Assembly: GCA_030674155.1 (NCBI GenBank)
Contig: CM060323.1
Location: 39,822,614-39,886,613, forward strand
Direction of reading: 5' to 3'
Origin: Stramonita haemastoma
Taxonomy: Eukaryota; Mollusca; Gastropoda; Neogastropoda; Muricidae
DNA length: 64,000 nucleotides
Shown here: positions 23,964 to 34,873 of the stretch, piece after piece
Numbering within the stretch: position 1 is the first letter of the stretch
Layout: each line of letters begins with the position of its first letter
Translations under genes and position numbers: made by a program
The notes under the pieces: generated by a model
The model's database searches: none
Seen by the model: only the letters and a program-made list of their open reading frames with translations
Told to the model about the DNA's origin: nothing

Positions 23964-24237
23964 GCAGCAAGCAAGTATTTATTTCACCCATGTCTCCTGC
24001 TGCTTCAAATATTCTGATTTTAAAAAAAAAAAAATCTTCCTTTTTCTTAAGCTTTAAGTCAACCTAAAAATAATCAAAACTGCAAATACAATATCGAACT
24101 AAGCCTTGTGAAACAATCTTTCAAATTCAAGGACCAGAAAGTAAAGAAAGGATGCAAGCACCCATACAAGTCCTCCAGAACGTTTTCTTTTGTTCACGTG
24201 TACATAACACTGTGCTGCCAGTGTGGTGGGGGTGTCC

Positions 24238-27200
24238 TCAACAACAACCATGGAGAGAAATGAGTGGAGAAAAAAAAACGCGTCTACAAAGTGCTGCTGT
24301 ACATTCACTGTCCCCTTGTCTTCCCTGGTCTCTGTTGACCACCACCTCCCCCTCCTCCTCCTCGTCCTCCACCTCGTCCCCTCGTCCTCCAGCTTGAAAT
24401 GCTCCTGAGAAAAAACAACATACAGGTATCATACAGTTACTTGAATTCTCTGAGAAAAAACAATATACAGGTATCATACATTACCTTGAATGCTCCTGAG
24501 AAATAACATATACAGGTATCATACAGTTGCTTGAAAGGCTCCTAAGAAAAAATATTACAGGTATCATAACAGTTAGCTGACGCTCCTGAGAAAAAACAAT
24601 ATACAGGTATCATACAGTAGCTTGAATGCTCGGAAAAAACATATACAGGCACATACAGTTAGCTTGAAATGCTCCTAAAAAAAACAATGTACAGGTATCA
24701 TCAGTTAGCTTTAATGCTCCTAAGAAAAAACAATGTACAGGTATCATAATTAGTTGAATGCTCCTAGAAAAAAACAATTTACAGTATCATACAGTTAGCT
24801 TGAAATGCTCTGAGAAAAAACAATTTACAGGTATCTACAGTAGCTTGAATGCTCCTAAGAAAAAAAACATCTACATGTATCATACAGTTAGCTTGAAATG
24901 CTCCAAAAAAAATCGTTTTTTAAACTTGAAATGCTCAAAGAAAAACAATATACAGGTATCATACAGTTATGCTCTCAGAAAAAGAAAAAAACACTACATG
25001 TATCATACAGTTAGCTTGAAATGCTCTAATTTTTTTTTTTTTTTAAAGCTTGAAATCTCCTTAAAAAACAACAATAAGGTATCATACGATTAGCTTGAAA
25101 TGCTCCTAAGAAAAAAACATCTACATGTATCATACAGTTAGCTTGAATGCTCCTAAGAAAAAACCTCTACATGTATCATACAGTTAGCTTGAAATGCTCC
25201 TAAGAAAAAACATCTACAGTATCATACAGTTAGCTTGAAATGTTCCTAGGAAAAATATCTAAGTGTATACAGTTAGCTTGAAATGCTCTAAGAAAAAACA
25301 ATTACAGGTATCAATACAGTTAGCTTGAAATGCTCCTAAAGAAACAATCTACAGGTGTTGTACAGATAGTATGGGGGAAGTATTTATGGCACTTGTGGCA
25401 GGGGGGAAAAAACTTTGTGTTCCTTCCCTTAACTTTTTCAGGAGTCACTGGGGATGGCTACTGCACTAAAGAGATATTCAGATTCTTGTCCATTTAATTA
25501 ATTATGCACCAAATCTTTAAGTCACATCTTAAGCAAACATTAAAATTCTCAGCTTTTTTTTTTCTTGTAATAGTTTTTTTTTTCCCATCTTCTTAAGAAT
25601 AATTGCACACATATAAAATATTATATCAAATTGTATATTTTGTACTACAACTCTTTGTTTTCTGGACCTGCCAAGTTGTTCAACTTCTAATGTAGCATGT
25701 AACAGGCATATCAGCATTATTTATTTTTTAAAAATAAAAATAAAAAATAAACATGATAACTGTCCACATGAACATGCCTCCAAAACACATATTCACACAC
25801 TCAGAAAAGGAACACAAAAAGAAGAAAGAAAAAAAAAGAAAATACCTCTGCCTCTTCCGCGCTGGTTTCCTCCTCCTCGCGACTTGAAATCTCCTCTGCC
25901 CTTGGACTTTTGCACCACCTCTTCTTTCACCATGTCTATCACCTCATCCGGGATTCTCAAATACTTGATGGTGCTGCCTCGGATGTAACATTCTGGCATC
26001 TTCCAAAATCTGTCACCATCCTGTTACAGCATAGCACTGAGAGTCACACCCATGATATATATAATCTCAAATATTAGAGGAGTTAATTTGTAGAGAACAG
26101 AACTGTGCAGATTTTATGTTTTACATTATTTCTTACCTGACAAAAATTATTAAAAAGAAAGAAACTGCAAAAAGCATCTCCCAGCAAACAATACTGCTTG
26201 GTTGAAGCTGCTGAGGATTTTTTTTTCTAGTCAAATCAGAGATAAGTATCCCATTATGATTTTGAATGGTTATCACTTTGCACAACTTAAATTATGTTTG
26301 TGGATAAAGTAATGCAATTTACTAAAACATTTACACAGTTTTTGGACAGTCTAATTACCATAAAATAACTGCCTTCTTCTCATACATTATAAAAGTTGCT
26401 TACGCATGCACACAAACATGGCTAGAAGAGCAGGTCTAGTACTCTTACTTTTCTTCATGACGAGATCAAAAATAAAACTATAGTAACAGAAGTTCTGGAG
26501 TAACTCCCAATGAACAGTAACTGTAGAAGTAGCAGTAGTTGTACATTCCTACGGCAACAGAAACAATAATTACTGACATGTGTTAAACCCTCACCCACTT
26601 TTTTTTCATATGCCAAAATGAAAACTCTTGTGTGGGGCTGCTAATTTACTATTTTCTGATTGTTACCCCCAAAAAAAAAGTCATCAAATTCAGCCCACAC
26701 TTATGTATAACTGTTTCTGAAAACATGTCTTTCTTAAACCAAACTCATCCCACACTTTTTATCTCTGACCACTGATTCAAACCCTTATCAATATCAACAC
26801 AGCGCTTTCTTACGAAAAAACTATCAAAAGACTGACCAAATCCACACTCACATATACACATGACACTCTTCCCTATGCATCTTTTTCAGCTCTGATTGTA
26901 CAAAAAAAATAGTGCTTGTTCAAGCTGCTGTTGTTGGAGTAAAAAGTGAGAGATATCGGCAGTTGAAACACTCACCCTGGAGGTACAGATGACTTCTCGG
27001 AGGTTGATGTTCATCCAGTTGTCACAGCTTACTAAATGGCCGTTGTATGTCTCCCCATTCTTCAACTCCACCAGCTGATAAACAAAAAAACAGTCTTCAT
27101 CCATGACAATGAGAACCATCTCACTGCTACATCATTATAAATCAACTGCTAACCCAGGAGCACATTTCTGATTTATTAAAGCAATTTCAAAATGCTATCT

Positions 27201-30200
27201 TTTCACAACAGACTTTCACCAAAGTTCTACAGTCATATCTTTTGAACATTATCTGGCATGGGTGGAAGCTGAAATTCAAAACCTGAGAAAGACAAAATAC
27301 AAATTAATCCACACAATTGTCATATCAGAGTACTGTCTTTATGTAAGAACTATGCACTTTCAAATTTTAAAAGTTACTCAAGTATCAGTGCTGAATTAGA
27401 ACAAACATAGAAATAGTGCTGAATTGCACATTCAGATATTGTCTATATTTTCCTTCATGAACTGTAAATCTCATACAATGATTACATATAACAAACTCAT
27501 CTCAATATTTCTTTAAAAAATTATTTTAAAAAAAGAGGGGGGGGGGGGGGAGATAGGAAAAAGTGTCATAGGACTAGGAGGGACAGGCAGTTATTTTCAG
27601 CATTTGTGCAAATCACCAAATGGCAGTTCCACCTTCCCCCCAAAAGAAGCTGTATGGCTGAAGGAGTGATGCATTATTCTTGCACAAATCATTCACTTTT
27701 CTCCCTGAAGTTGGAATGCAGCTACTTTAATGGCTGGTAAGAACAGTCGCATAGGCATTGCCGACATTGGAACCTCAGAGCTCTAGCCAAGAAACTAAAC
27801 AGAAAAGAGTAACATTTTTTCAACTTTCTTTTAAATTCTTACAAACTTAAAACAATTCAAAAGTGAAAAACCAAATCAAAAGAACAACCAAAAAAACATA
27901 CAGGCAAATCTTCAAACTCAAATAATCTCTCTGTCTCTCTCTTTCTCTCTCTTTTAGAGTTTAAAACAAACAAAGCCAAGCAAAACAAGATAGAAACATG
28001 ATACAAGTAAACAAAAACTTTCTGGCTGATCTTACCATGGGGTGGTTGACAGCTGTTCGTAAAAGGGACAATGGCAACTGAAAGCAAAAACAATTACAAT
28101 AAATAGTGCACTCATGAAAAATACTTGCAATTAGTAAAGTGCTATGTTTTTAGCTCATTGATTCAATCAGTTGTTTGTTTATTTTAATAATTATATACAC
28201 ATTTAAAGTTCTGCTGAGCAGCATCACAGCTGACAGAAAGGGGTACATTAATTTATAGATTTTAAAACTCCAGCATTACGGAAAATGCTAACAAAAATCA
28301 ACACAAAATTACCACCAAAAAATCTTTAGGAAAATACAACCATTGACATAATTTTATATGTCATAAACAAGAATAGCCATCTACCATGATATATTGTAAG
28401 TTTTTCACAGAGGGCATCCACAGACTGACAGACACTATAGATAGCTTAATGGATAGTTTGTCTTCCATCCCCAGAGGTCTATAGTATAAAGCCATGAATT
28501 CAACTGAATTTGGCAGTGAGAAGTGGTAAATCAAGGATGAGGATTTTCATCTCTGGCTCACTGTGTAAAGTCCGCAAGTGGAAACCTAACCTACCTGTGC
28601 CAGTGCCTTTTATATTCAATTTAGTGCAAAGAGCATATGTATCAACTATCATGCTGAAGATTAAATACACATGCTTCAGTTCCCATAATTCATGTCAGCA
28701 TTCAGTGAGTTTCTGAATTGTAAATTTGACTATTTGTGCCCAGGCACCATGTACACTGTATCTGGACACAGTGGACAGGGTTGGGCTCCTGGAAAATTCA
28801 GTTCCCCAACAAGCCCTCAAGAACTAAAGTTGATGGAGAGAAGGGGCATCCATAGATGGGAAGTTATGTCTGAGTGGATCTTTCACGGTTTGAACAGTCA
28901 GTTGGAAAGTTATGGCAAGTGAACTTAAAATGTTAAGTACCAGTACTAGTTTACTACTTATGTTTCTACATCGGGGTCATCTCAATTTTTTTTAAAGTTA
29001 TTTATTCTTTTATATCGAGGATAATGGGATGATCACTCATGCTTTTTTACATCCAGTCCCCATCACATAATACATACATGTATACATATATAATATGTTC
29101 ACTAATCATGTGGTTTTGTCAACATTTTTATCTGTTCCGCACCACACAGCCGCCCTGTAGTCTAGTGGTGGGCGTGGACTGTAATCTAAGGTTGTGGGTT
29201 CGATCCCGCTTTCGGCTTTGCGTTGTGCCTTGAAGGCATTTCGGTATTTTCTCACCCCACCAGTTAAGGGTCCAACTTGTGTTGGGGGTTAACCTTGCAT
29301 AGACTGGTCATCGGGAGTCTATGCTCTAACACAGAAACGGATAGCACGTGCCTGTGAGTTCTATGTGGGACAGACTTTATCTTACCGACCAGCACACAAT
29401 GGCCTACTCTTTCGAAAGGGAAACAGATCTAATGTGTGTGCAAGATGTTCTATGTGCGTTTGCACAGAGGGCCTCATTAGTCTCATCATAATCTATTTTA
29501 TTTATTATTTTTATATTAAAGATTTTATTTATTTTATTTTATTCTTTTTATATCGATAATGGAACAAGCACTCATGTGCTTTTTAAGTTTTTTATATCCA
29601 ATTCCTGTATTATGCACTTTTGTAAATTTTGTCATCTGTTCCCACTGGCACACATTGGCCTACTCTTCCGAAAAGCGGAACAGGATTTAACATGTGCACA
29701 AGATGTTCTGCGTGCTACGGGCCTCAGTAACAGTTTTTGTATCACCCGCTGGACTTTTGGGGAGAGTGGAGTCGGCACTGATGTTAACTCCTGGGGAAAA
29801 AATCCCCTTGAACGAGATTTGAACCCGGGTCTTCAGATTGCGAGCGCAATGTTCTGACCACTAGGCTATCCCGTCCCCTGAGCTAGTTAGTAGTCACCAG
29901 CACATGAGCTAGGCCCTAGGCTAGTCAATAGTCATTCAAAGAGACAAGTATGACACAATGGTGTGCATGTTGTCACACATGGATCCTAGGTCAATATTTA
30001 ATCAAAAGAACTTGCATGGAAACACCCTTTAAACCAAAATGATAGGGAAACTCATACGATATGACTCCATTCGTACACTCAGAATCCTATCACTCCAGTC
30101 ACAGCTCTAACCACTGAGAGGACCAAAAGACACTGACACTATGACATTGACAGCAAAAACAGGTCTAATTTTCACAGTTTAATGGAGTCACAATATCTTA

Positions 30201-30418
30201 AGCATGATCCCTGAAAAAGTATGCAAAATATTACCATTATTCTTCACAAAGCCAGAACTCGAAACTTTTCAAGAGCAGAATTGCACGCACACTAGCCTAC
30301 AGGAACAAAACGTTTGTTGGCAGGATGTACTTATTAGAAAAAAGAATAAATTTTACCCCAAAAAAATGTTATATTAATTTCATTATTCAATTGAGTAACA
30401 GATTACTAATCATACCAT
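24238..30418 (-). CDS. LSM4: LSM4, U6 snRNA-associated Sm-like protein
   Basis: A member of the LSm2-8 ring on U6 snRNA and the LSm1-7 decapping ring. Exons: 30416-30418 (ATG only, candidate), 28036-28077 ([14 protein letters not shown]), 26976-27074 ([20 protein letters not shown], then [13 protein letters not shown]), 25846-26020 ([20 protein letters not shown], then [20 protein letters not shown] and RGG repeats) and 24238-24404. The Sm fold is almost identical to what is known of animal LSM4, so the call is very strong. The last exon is odd: read as given it enters an acidic frame to TGA at 24238. One extra G in the four-G run at 24378-24381 would restore a glycine/arginine-rich tail ending at TGA 24305-24307, which is what LSM4 proteins have. 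The intron before this exon contains about 20 tandem copies of its own acceptor. Confidence 0.93.
24393..25350. repeat. About 48-bp minisatellite made of the LSM4 last-intron acceptor, about 20 copies
   Basis: On the minus strand each unit reads AACTGTATGATACCTGTATA, then TTGTTTTTTCTCAG, then GAGCATTTCAAGCT. The last 14 bases equal the start of LSM4 exon 4 at 24404. Some units read CTTAG or CTAAG variants instead of CTCAG. Copies vary by small indels, partly in A runs. Confidence 0.92.
25351..25845. other. LSM4 intron 4 remainder
   Basis: AT-rich intron with no other element recognised. The donor at 25841-25845 reads GTATT on the minus strand. Confidence 0.6.
26021..26975. other. LSM4 intron 3; no other feature seen
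   Basis: AT-rich intron between the 26976-27074 and 25846-26020 exons. The ORF crossing 26886-27119 is the exon read through into flanking intron. Confidence 0.6.
28998..29490 (-). mobile_element. SINE family A split by a SINE family B insertion
   Basis: The A element runs tail-first from 28998 (TTTTATATCGAGGATAATGG) to about 29142 (ATCTGTTCC). It resumes at about 29388 (AGCACACAATGGCCTACTCT) and ends near 29490. The interval holds a plus-orientation family B element (about 29147-29385) beginning AGCCGCCCTGTAGTCTAGTG with box B GGTTCGATCC. B is therefore the younger insertion. Confidence 0.85.
29147..29385 (+). mobile_element. SINE family B, nested inside family A
   Basis: A tRNA-like head with TAGTCTAGTGGTGGGCG and GGTTCGATCCCGC; body GAAGGCATTTCGGTATTTTC and GTGTTGGGGGTTAACC. 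Matches, in reverse, the copies at 39890-40175, 51228-51515 and 57308-57480. Confidence 0.85.
29530..29882 (-). mobile_element. SINE family A, minus
   Basis: Tail at left (TATATCGATAATGGAACAAG), body with GCGGAACAGGATTTAACATG, reversed head CAATGTTCTGACCACTAGGC then TATCCCGTCCCC at right. Confidence 0.9.
30416..30418 (-). CDS. LSM4: Candidate LSM4 first coding exon (ATG only)
   Basis: On the minus strand TCAACATG is followed directly by the donor GTATGA. The next exon starts with CTTTCAG and then Leu-Pro-Leu in phase 0, so the methionine must come from another exon. Other animals also put only the LSM4 initiator codon in exon 1. The context has A at -3. Another ATG followed by GT near 28390 has a poorer donor. 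Confidence 0.5.
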
Positions 30419-30838
30419 GTTGATAAATATAATAACAATTTTGTACGTAGGCCTATAAAGACTTAGAACGACAATGGCCTAGTCTTATCTTTTTGCCTAA
30501 ATATTTTATTGTTTAACAAAATTAGTCCAAGTTTGCTGGGATGTAAGTAGTCGAGCTTTTCAAGGTCCTTTCTGTGATTAAACAAATCACACGATGATCT
30601 TCTGAAAGAGGATGGAAAATTGAAACAGAGATTGGAAATTCGCTTTGCACTTTATATGAAGGAAAGGTGTGACTTACTTTGAGCAGATTATGGCATATTT
30701 TTTTAAGATTTTTGTAAAAAGACACTGCGAATTTCGCCGCGGAGGTTCTCTGTGTTGTGCGCGTGGTTGATGTTGTGTTTTGTATAGCTGTTGAGTTTTT
30801 CTGTTTGTTGTACTGATCCACAGTTAATAAGAAGAAAA
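30419..30838. promoter_or_regulatory. Candidate bidirectional promoter between LSM4 and OGFOD1
   Basis: Only about 420 bp separate the proposed LSM4 start codon from the OGFOD1 start codon on the opposite strand. The OGFOD1 side is the most CpG-rich stretch nearby (TTCGCCGCGGAGG at about 30730, then TGTGCGCGTGG). No TATA box with proper spacing was evident. It depends on the LSM4 first-exon call. Confidence 0.5.
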
Positions 30839-31456
30839 ATGAGTGCAACAGATGCAACAGACCCTGATGAACCGAGACGGAAAGTGATGAAGACTCATCG
30901 GGCTGCTTACATGGATAGTCAGTTTCGATCTCCAGAGTTTTCAAGTTGTTTTGCCGAGGCATTTCTGTCCAAGGCCTACCGTAAAGATGGTGAGAAAGTT
31001 ACTCTATAAGAAATGTGTAGGAATTTCATATGTGTGGAAACGATGAGATTTTCAGTTTAGTGAGTAATATGAAAATTATTGTTGTAAAGCATTCATTTGA
31101 AGAAATTACTGCTATGTGCTAGGTCGTAGTATTTAAGTATTTTATTGTATTTCGAGGCTAATGCCAGTAATGAACTGAGCACACATGTGCTTCAAGCAGC
31201 TTTTTTTTTTTTTTACATTCAGTCCCCGTGTGTTTATTTGTGGGTTTCTTTTTTTTATTGTGTCATACGCACTGTTATGATCTTTATGTTGGTACACACG
31301 TGTCATCCTCCATCACTCCATGACAGACTTCGAAAAGTGTTGAACAGCTAAAAACGACCAGGGGAAAGATTTTGGGGGGTGGGGTCACTTACTGACTTAG
31401 GCTAGGTAACTTGTAAGAGATGTATTTTCACATGCAAAGCACTAGAAAGATTAGTT

Positions 31457-31523
<67 letters not shown>

Positions 31524-31607
31524 TACAAACACACAGTCACACACACACACACACAATGTCACTCAGACACAAGGTCACAGATACAACACACAGTGACAAA
31601 CACACAG

Positions 31608-31646
<39 letters not shown>

Positions 31647-31647
31647 G

Positions 31648-31701
<54 letters not shown>

Positions 31702-34700
31702 CACACATACATATGGGTCATTCTCCTGAAAACTGGCCAGATGGGGGTCACTATTTTTAGAGCCAAATAAAATATCTTCCAACACAAAAATCTTAAAATG
31801 TTTTACATCTTTTGTGTGGACTATGTTTGGAGAAATGAAGGAAATGAAATCATTTGTGTGTGTGCATTATTTTACTTGCCTCAAGCCATTTATGTGCAAA
31901 ATTTACAGGATTTCCTGTACCCAGTTTGTGACATGGTTTCGAGCAGACATATCAATTGTTGATATTTCCCTAGATTTTCAGTGTAAAGAATCAAACTTGT
32001 TATCAAAGCAAAGGTATGATGAAGAACTTTGTTTCTGGGTAAGTTAAAGTATATAACATGATCGCATCATAAAGAAATACCAGGAAGAAAATCAGCGTCT
32101 TGCGCATTACACTCGGCGTCTTTGCCAGGTTCGATCGATAAAGCTGCATTGTCTAAAAATAGAGAACATGACCTCTACCCCAAAGTGTTGTGTCAAGAGT
32201 AATGCTTTTTGTGCTATTATTCACCAAGTTGGATGAAGAAAGGATAATGCTATCCTGAGAAATGAGCTACCTATTACGATTTTCACACGTGGTGTCTTTC
32301 AAAAGCTGTAATGTTCGAACAAACAAAGGGACTATTTTATCAGTCACAGCGAACTCTTACCGACCTTCGCGTATGAATCTCAGTACGTTTGCACTGGGGA
32401 AGCTTTCTGATTCGTTGTCTGCTGTGAGAGAGTGTGTGCTGAGGTACACATGCACTCTAAACCTGTGGTGTCTTGTTCACTTTCTTTGTGTAACTCGCGA
32501 TACGCCATCAAGCAACAGCCCCTGTTGAGGTCTTGGAGGAAAGATTGTTTATTCTTTCTGAATACTATGCATAAAAAGATTGTTACTACAGATTCAAGAG
32601 ATGTCTATTCATCATTTCTTCGTAATGATTTCAGATTGTCACAGGCTTTAGCAGCTGTTAGATCGATCGATTCTAGCAACATGGGACGTTTGTCAAAAGG
32701 TGTGGAATCATCGGCTTGGCTCAAAAACAGAAATGTACTCCAGATAATGAAATTAAGGTCATGATTTGAAGGTTTTGTACGCAGGGAAATATGCTGGACT
32801 TCTTATTTTTGCATACAGCTTCTACTGTTGTAAATACTTAGTGTTCATTTAGTGACATCATTGACCTGTTCTCTCGATCGTTACTAACGACGCCATGTGT
32901 TTGGCGTCTTGAAATGTGGTGTGATACGGAAAAAAATAAAAATAAAAGTTGTTGTAAGTGCAGCTTTCCATTGCTTCTCGTAAGTGAAATAATGTAGTTT
33001 ATGAAACCAACTGGTGTCTGAAGCTCCTGTTTCTGTTCACTTGTCTTTCGCTTTTCTGTTACAAACAAATTTAGCCCTGCACGTTACCAAAGACACCACT
33101 ACCATGTGTCTGAGTCACATTCGTTACATATCTGATTTATACTTTATTTTTAACAGATGAAGGCTTCGACAAATCTTGATAAAATATTTGAGTGTGCAAG
33201 CCAAACCAACTGGGATGTGCTATAACAACTTATGAATTAAAATATTAGCTCCAATGATAAAACTTGTATAAAACTTTAAAATCATTGTCCTGCACATTAC
33301 ACCTTCTACCATAAGCTAGGTGTCTATGCAATGTGTGTGATGGATTTAATTAGATTCATAGTACTTAACAAAGGGCTTGAGATAATGTGTGATATGTCCA
33401 TTTTTGTGTTACACACAAAAATGTGTGTAACACAAAAATTATTTCGGGTGAGAGGCAGTACTTCTTTCATTTGAATTGAATTCAAACTCAATTGATTTTT
33501 TCCATTACAATCCATGTACTAGCTTGAAAAAAATGTGAATTGCTATGCTTGTGATGCTTAAGTTTCTATCTGTAACTGCACAAAATGATTCTGACATCTT
33601 GAGCCCAGGACAATATTTCTTTCGTCGAGACTTAAAAGCTTCAAATCTAGCAGTACATTACAGTCTTACTGCATTTTCAACTGAAGTGGAAGTGTAGGCT
33701 GAAACCTACTCCATGTGATCATATTTCTTTCCAGAGTTAGTGTCAAGCTTCACAATTACTGGGAAGGTAACTGTGCCATGAATTTGATGAAGCAGCAAGA
33801 CAGAGAAAGTAGTTCATGGAGATTCATGGTTTTGATGTTCTCCTGTTAGTGATTCTGGGTTTTATTGTTAGTGGAATCCTTAAACATATGTAAAACAGTT
33901 ATAGTTTCCTTGTTTGACTTGTTAAGTTGCTGTCAAACAACTCAGTTCCTGTACTGTCAACATGATGGCGTCTGTGTAACATGCAAGACGTGTCTACGTA
34001 ATGCGCGAGACATGTAATTAATTACTGAAATTGCCTTGATTGTTAAAAAACAAAAGCAATGTTTACTCACCATTTTGAAAAGATGAATTCTGTTGAATAT
34101 TTACCACATTTCAGTGTCTGTTTAGTGTATAAAACAAGTCTGATAGAAAGAAATAAAAAACTGAAAATTTTACGTTTGGTTTGATCATTTCAGCAACATT
34201 GATAAGATAGGGCCATAAATACAAAAAAACTTTCTGTTGTGTAGTAAAAGCCAATATATAGTGGATTTGTGTGTAAAACTACCAAAAATTTACAATAAAA
34301 AATCCTCTAAACAAGGTTATTTTTGTCTTTTTGGAGTCTTCTGTAATGCACGAGACAGTGTTGAATGATATAACAAAATTCATTATTCATCAAGTTCTGA
34401 GCATTGTGCCATTTTGTGCTTTATATGTATGCTAAGAATAGATATCAAGCTTTCATTCCCAACCAACATTAAGGGAAATGTTGCATTTCAAAATTTTAGC
34501 TGTCATGTCACAAATCTGTCCAGTTTTCAGGAGAATGACCCATATATAGACGACCTGACAATTTGATGACCCAAGTTCGATTCCCATTCAAGGGGATTTT
34601 TCCCCTGGAGTTAACTAACATCTGTTCTCTGAGTTCTGACTCCCTTCTCCCCAAAAGTCTTTCGGATGAGACTGTATTGAAACCGAGGTCCCATGTGCGA

Positions 34701-34795
34701 ACGCACACAGAACATCTTGCGCACTCATTAAATCCTGTTCCACTTTTTGTAGTAGGTCATTGTATGGCAGTGGGAACAGATGACAATATAAATTG

Positions 34796-34873
<78 letters not shown>

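Noticed and set aside
24758..25093. 111-codon ORF with repeated SLKCSEKK units
   Set aside because: It is a translation of the LSM4 acceptor minisatellite on the wrong strand.
32262..32764. ORFs inside the TIR element considered as a transposase
   Set aside because: No catalytic motif or domain was recognisable and the frames are short; not supported.
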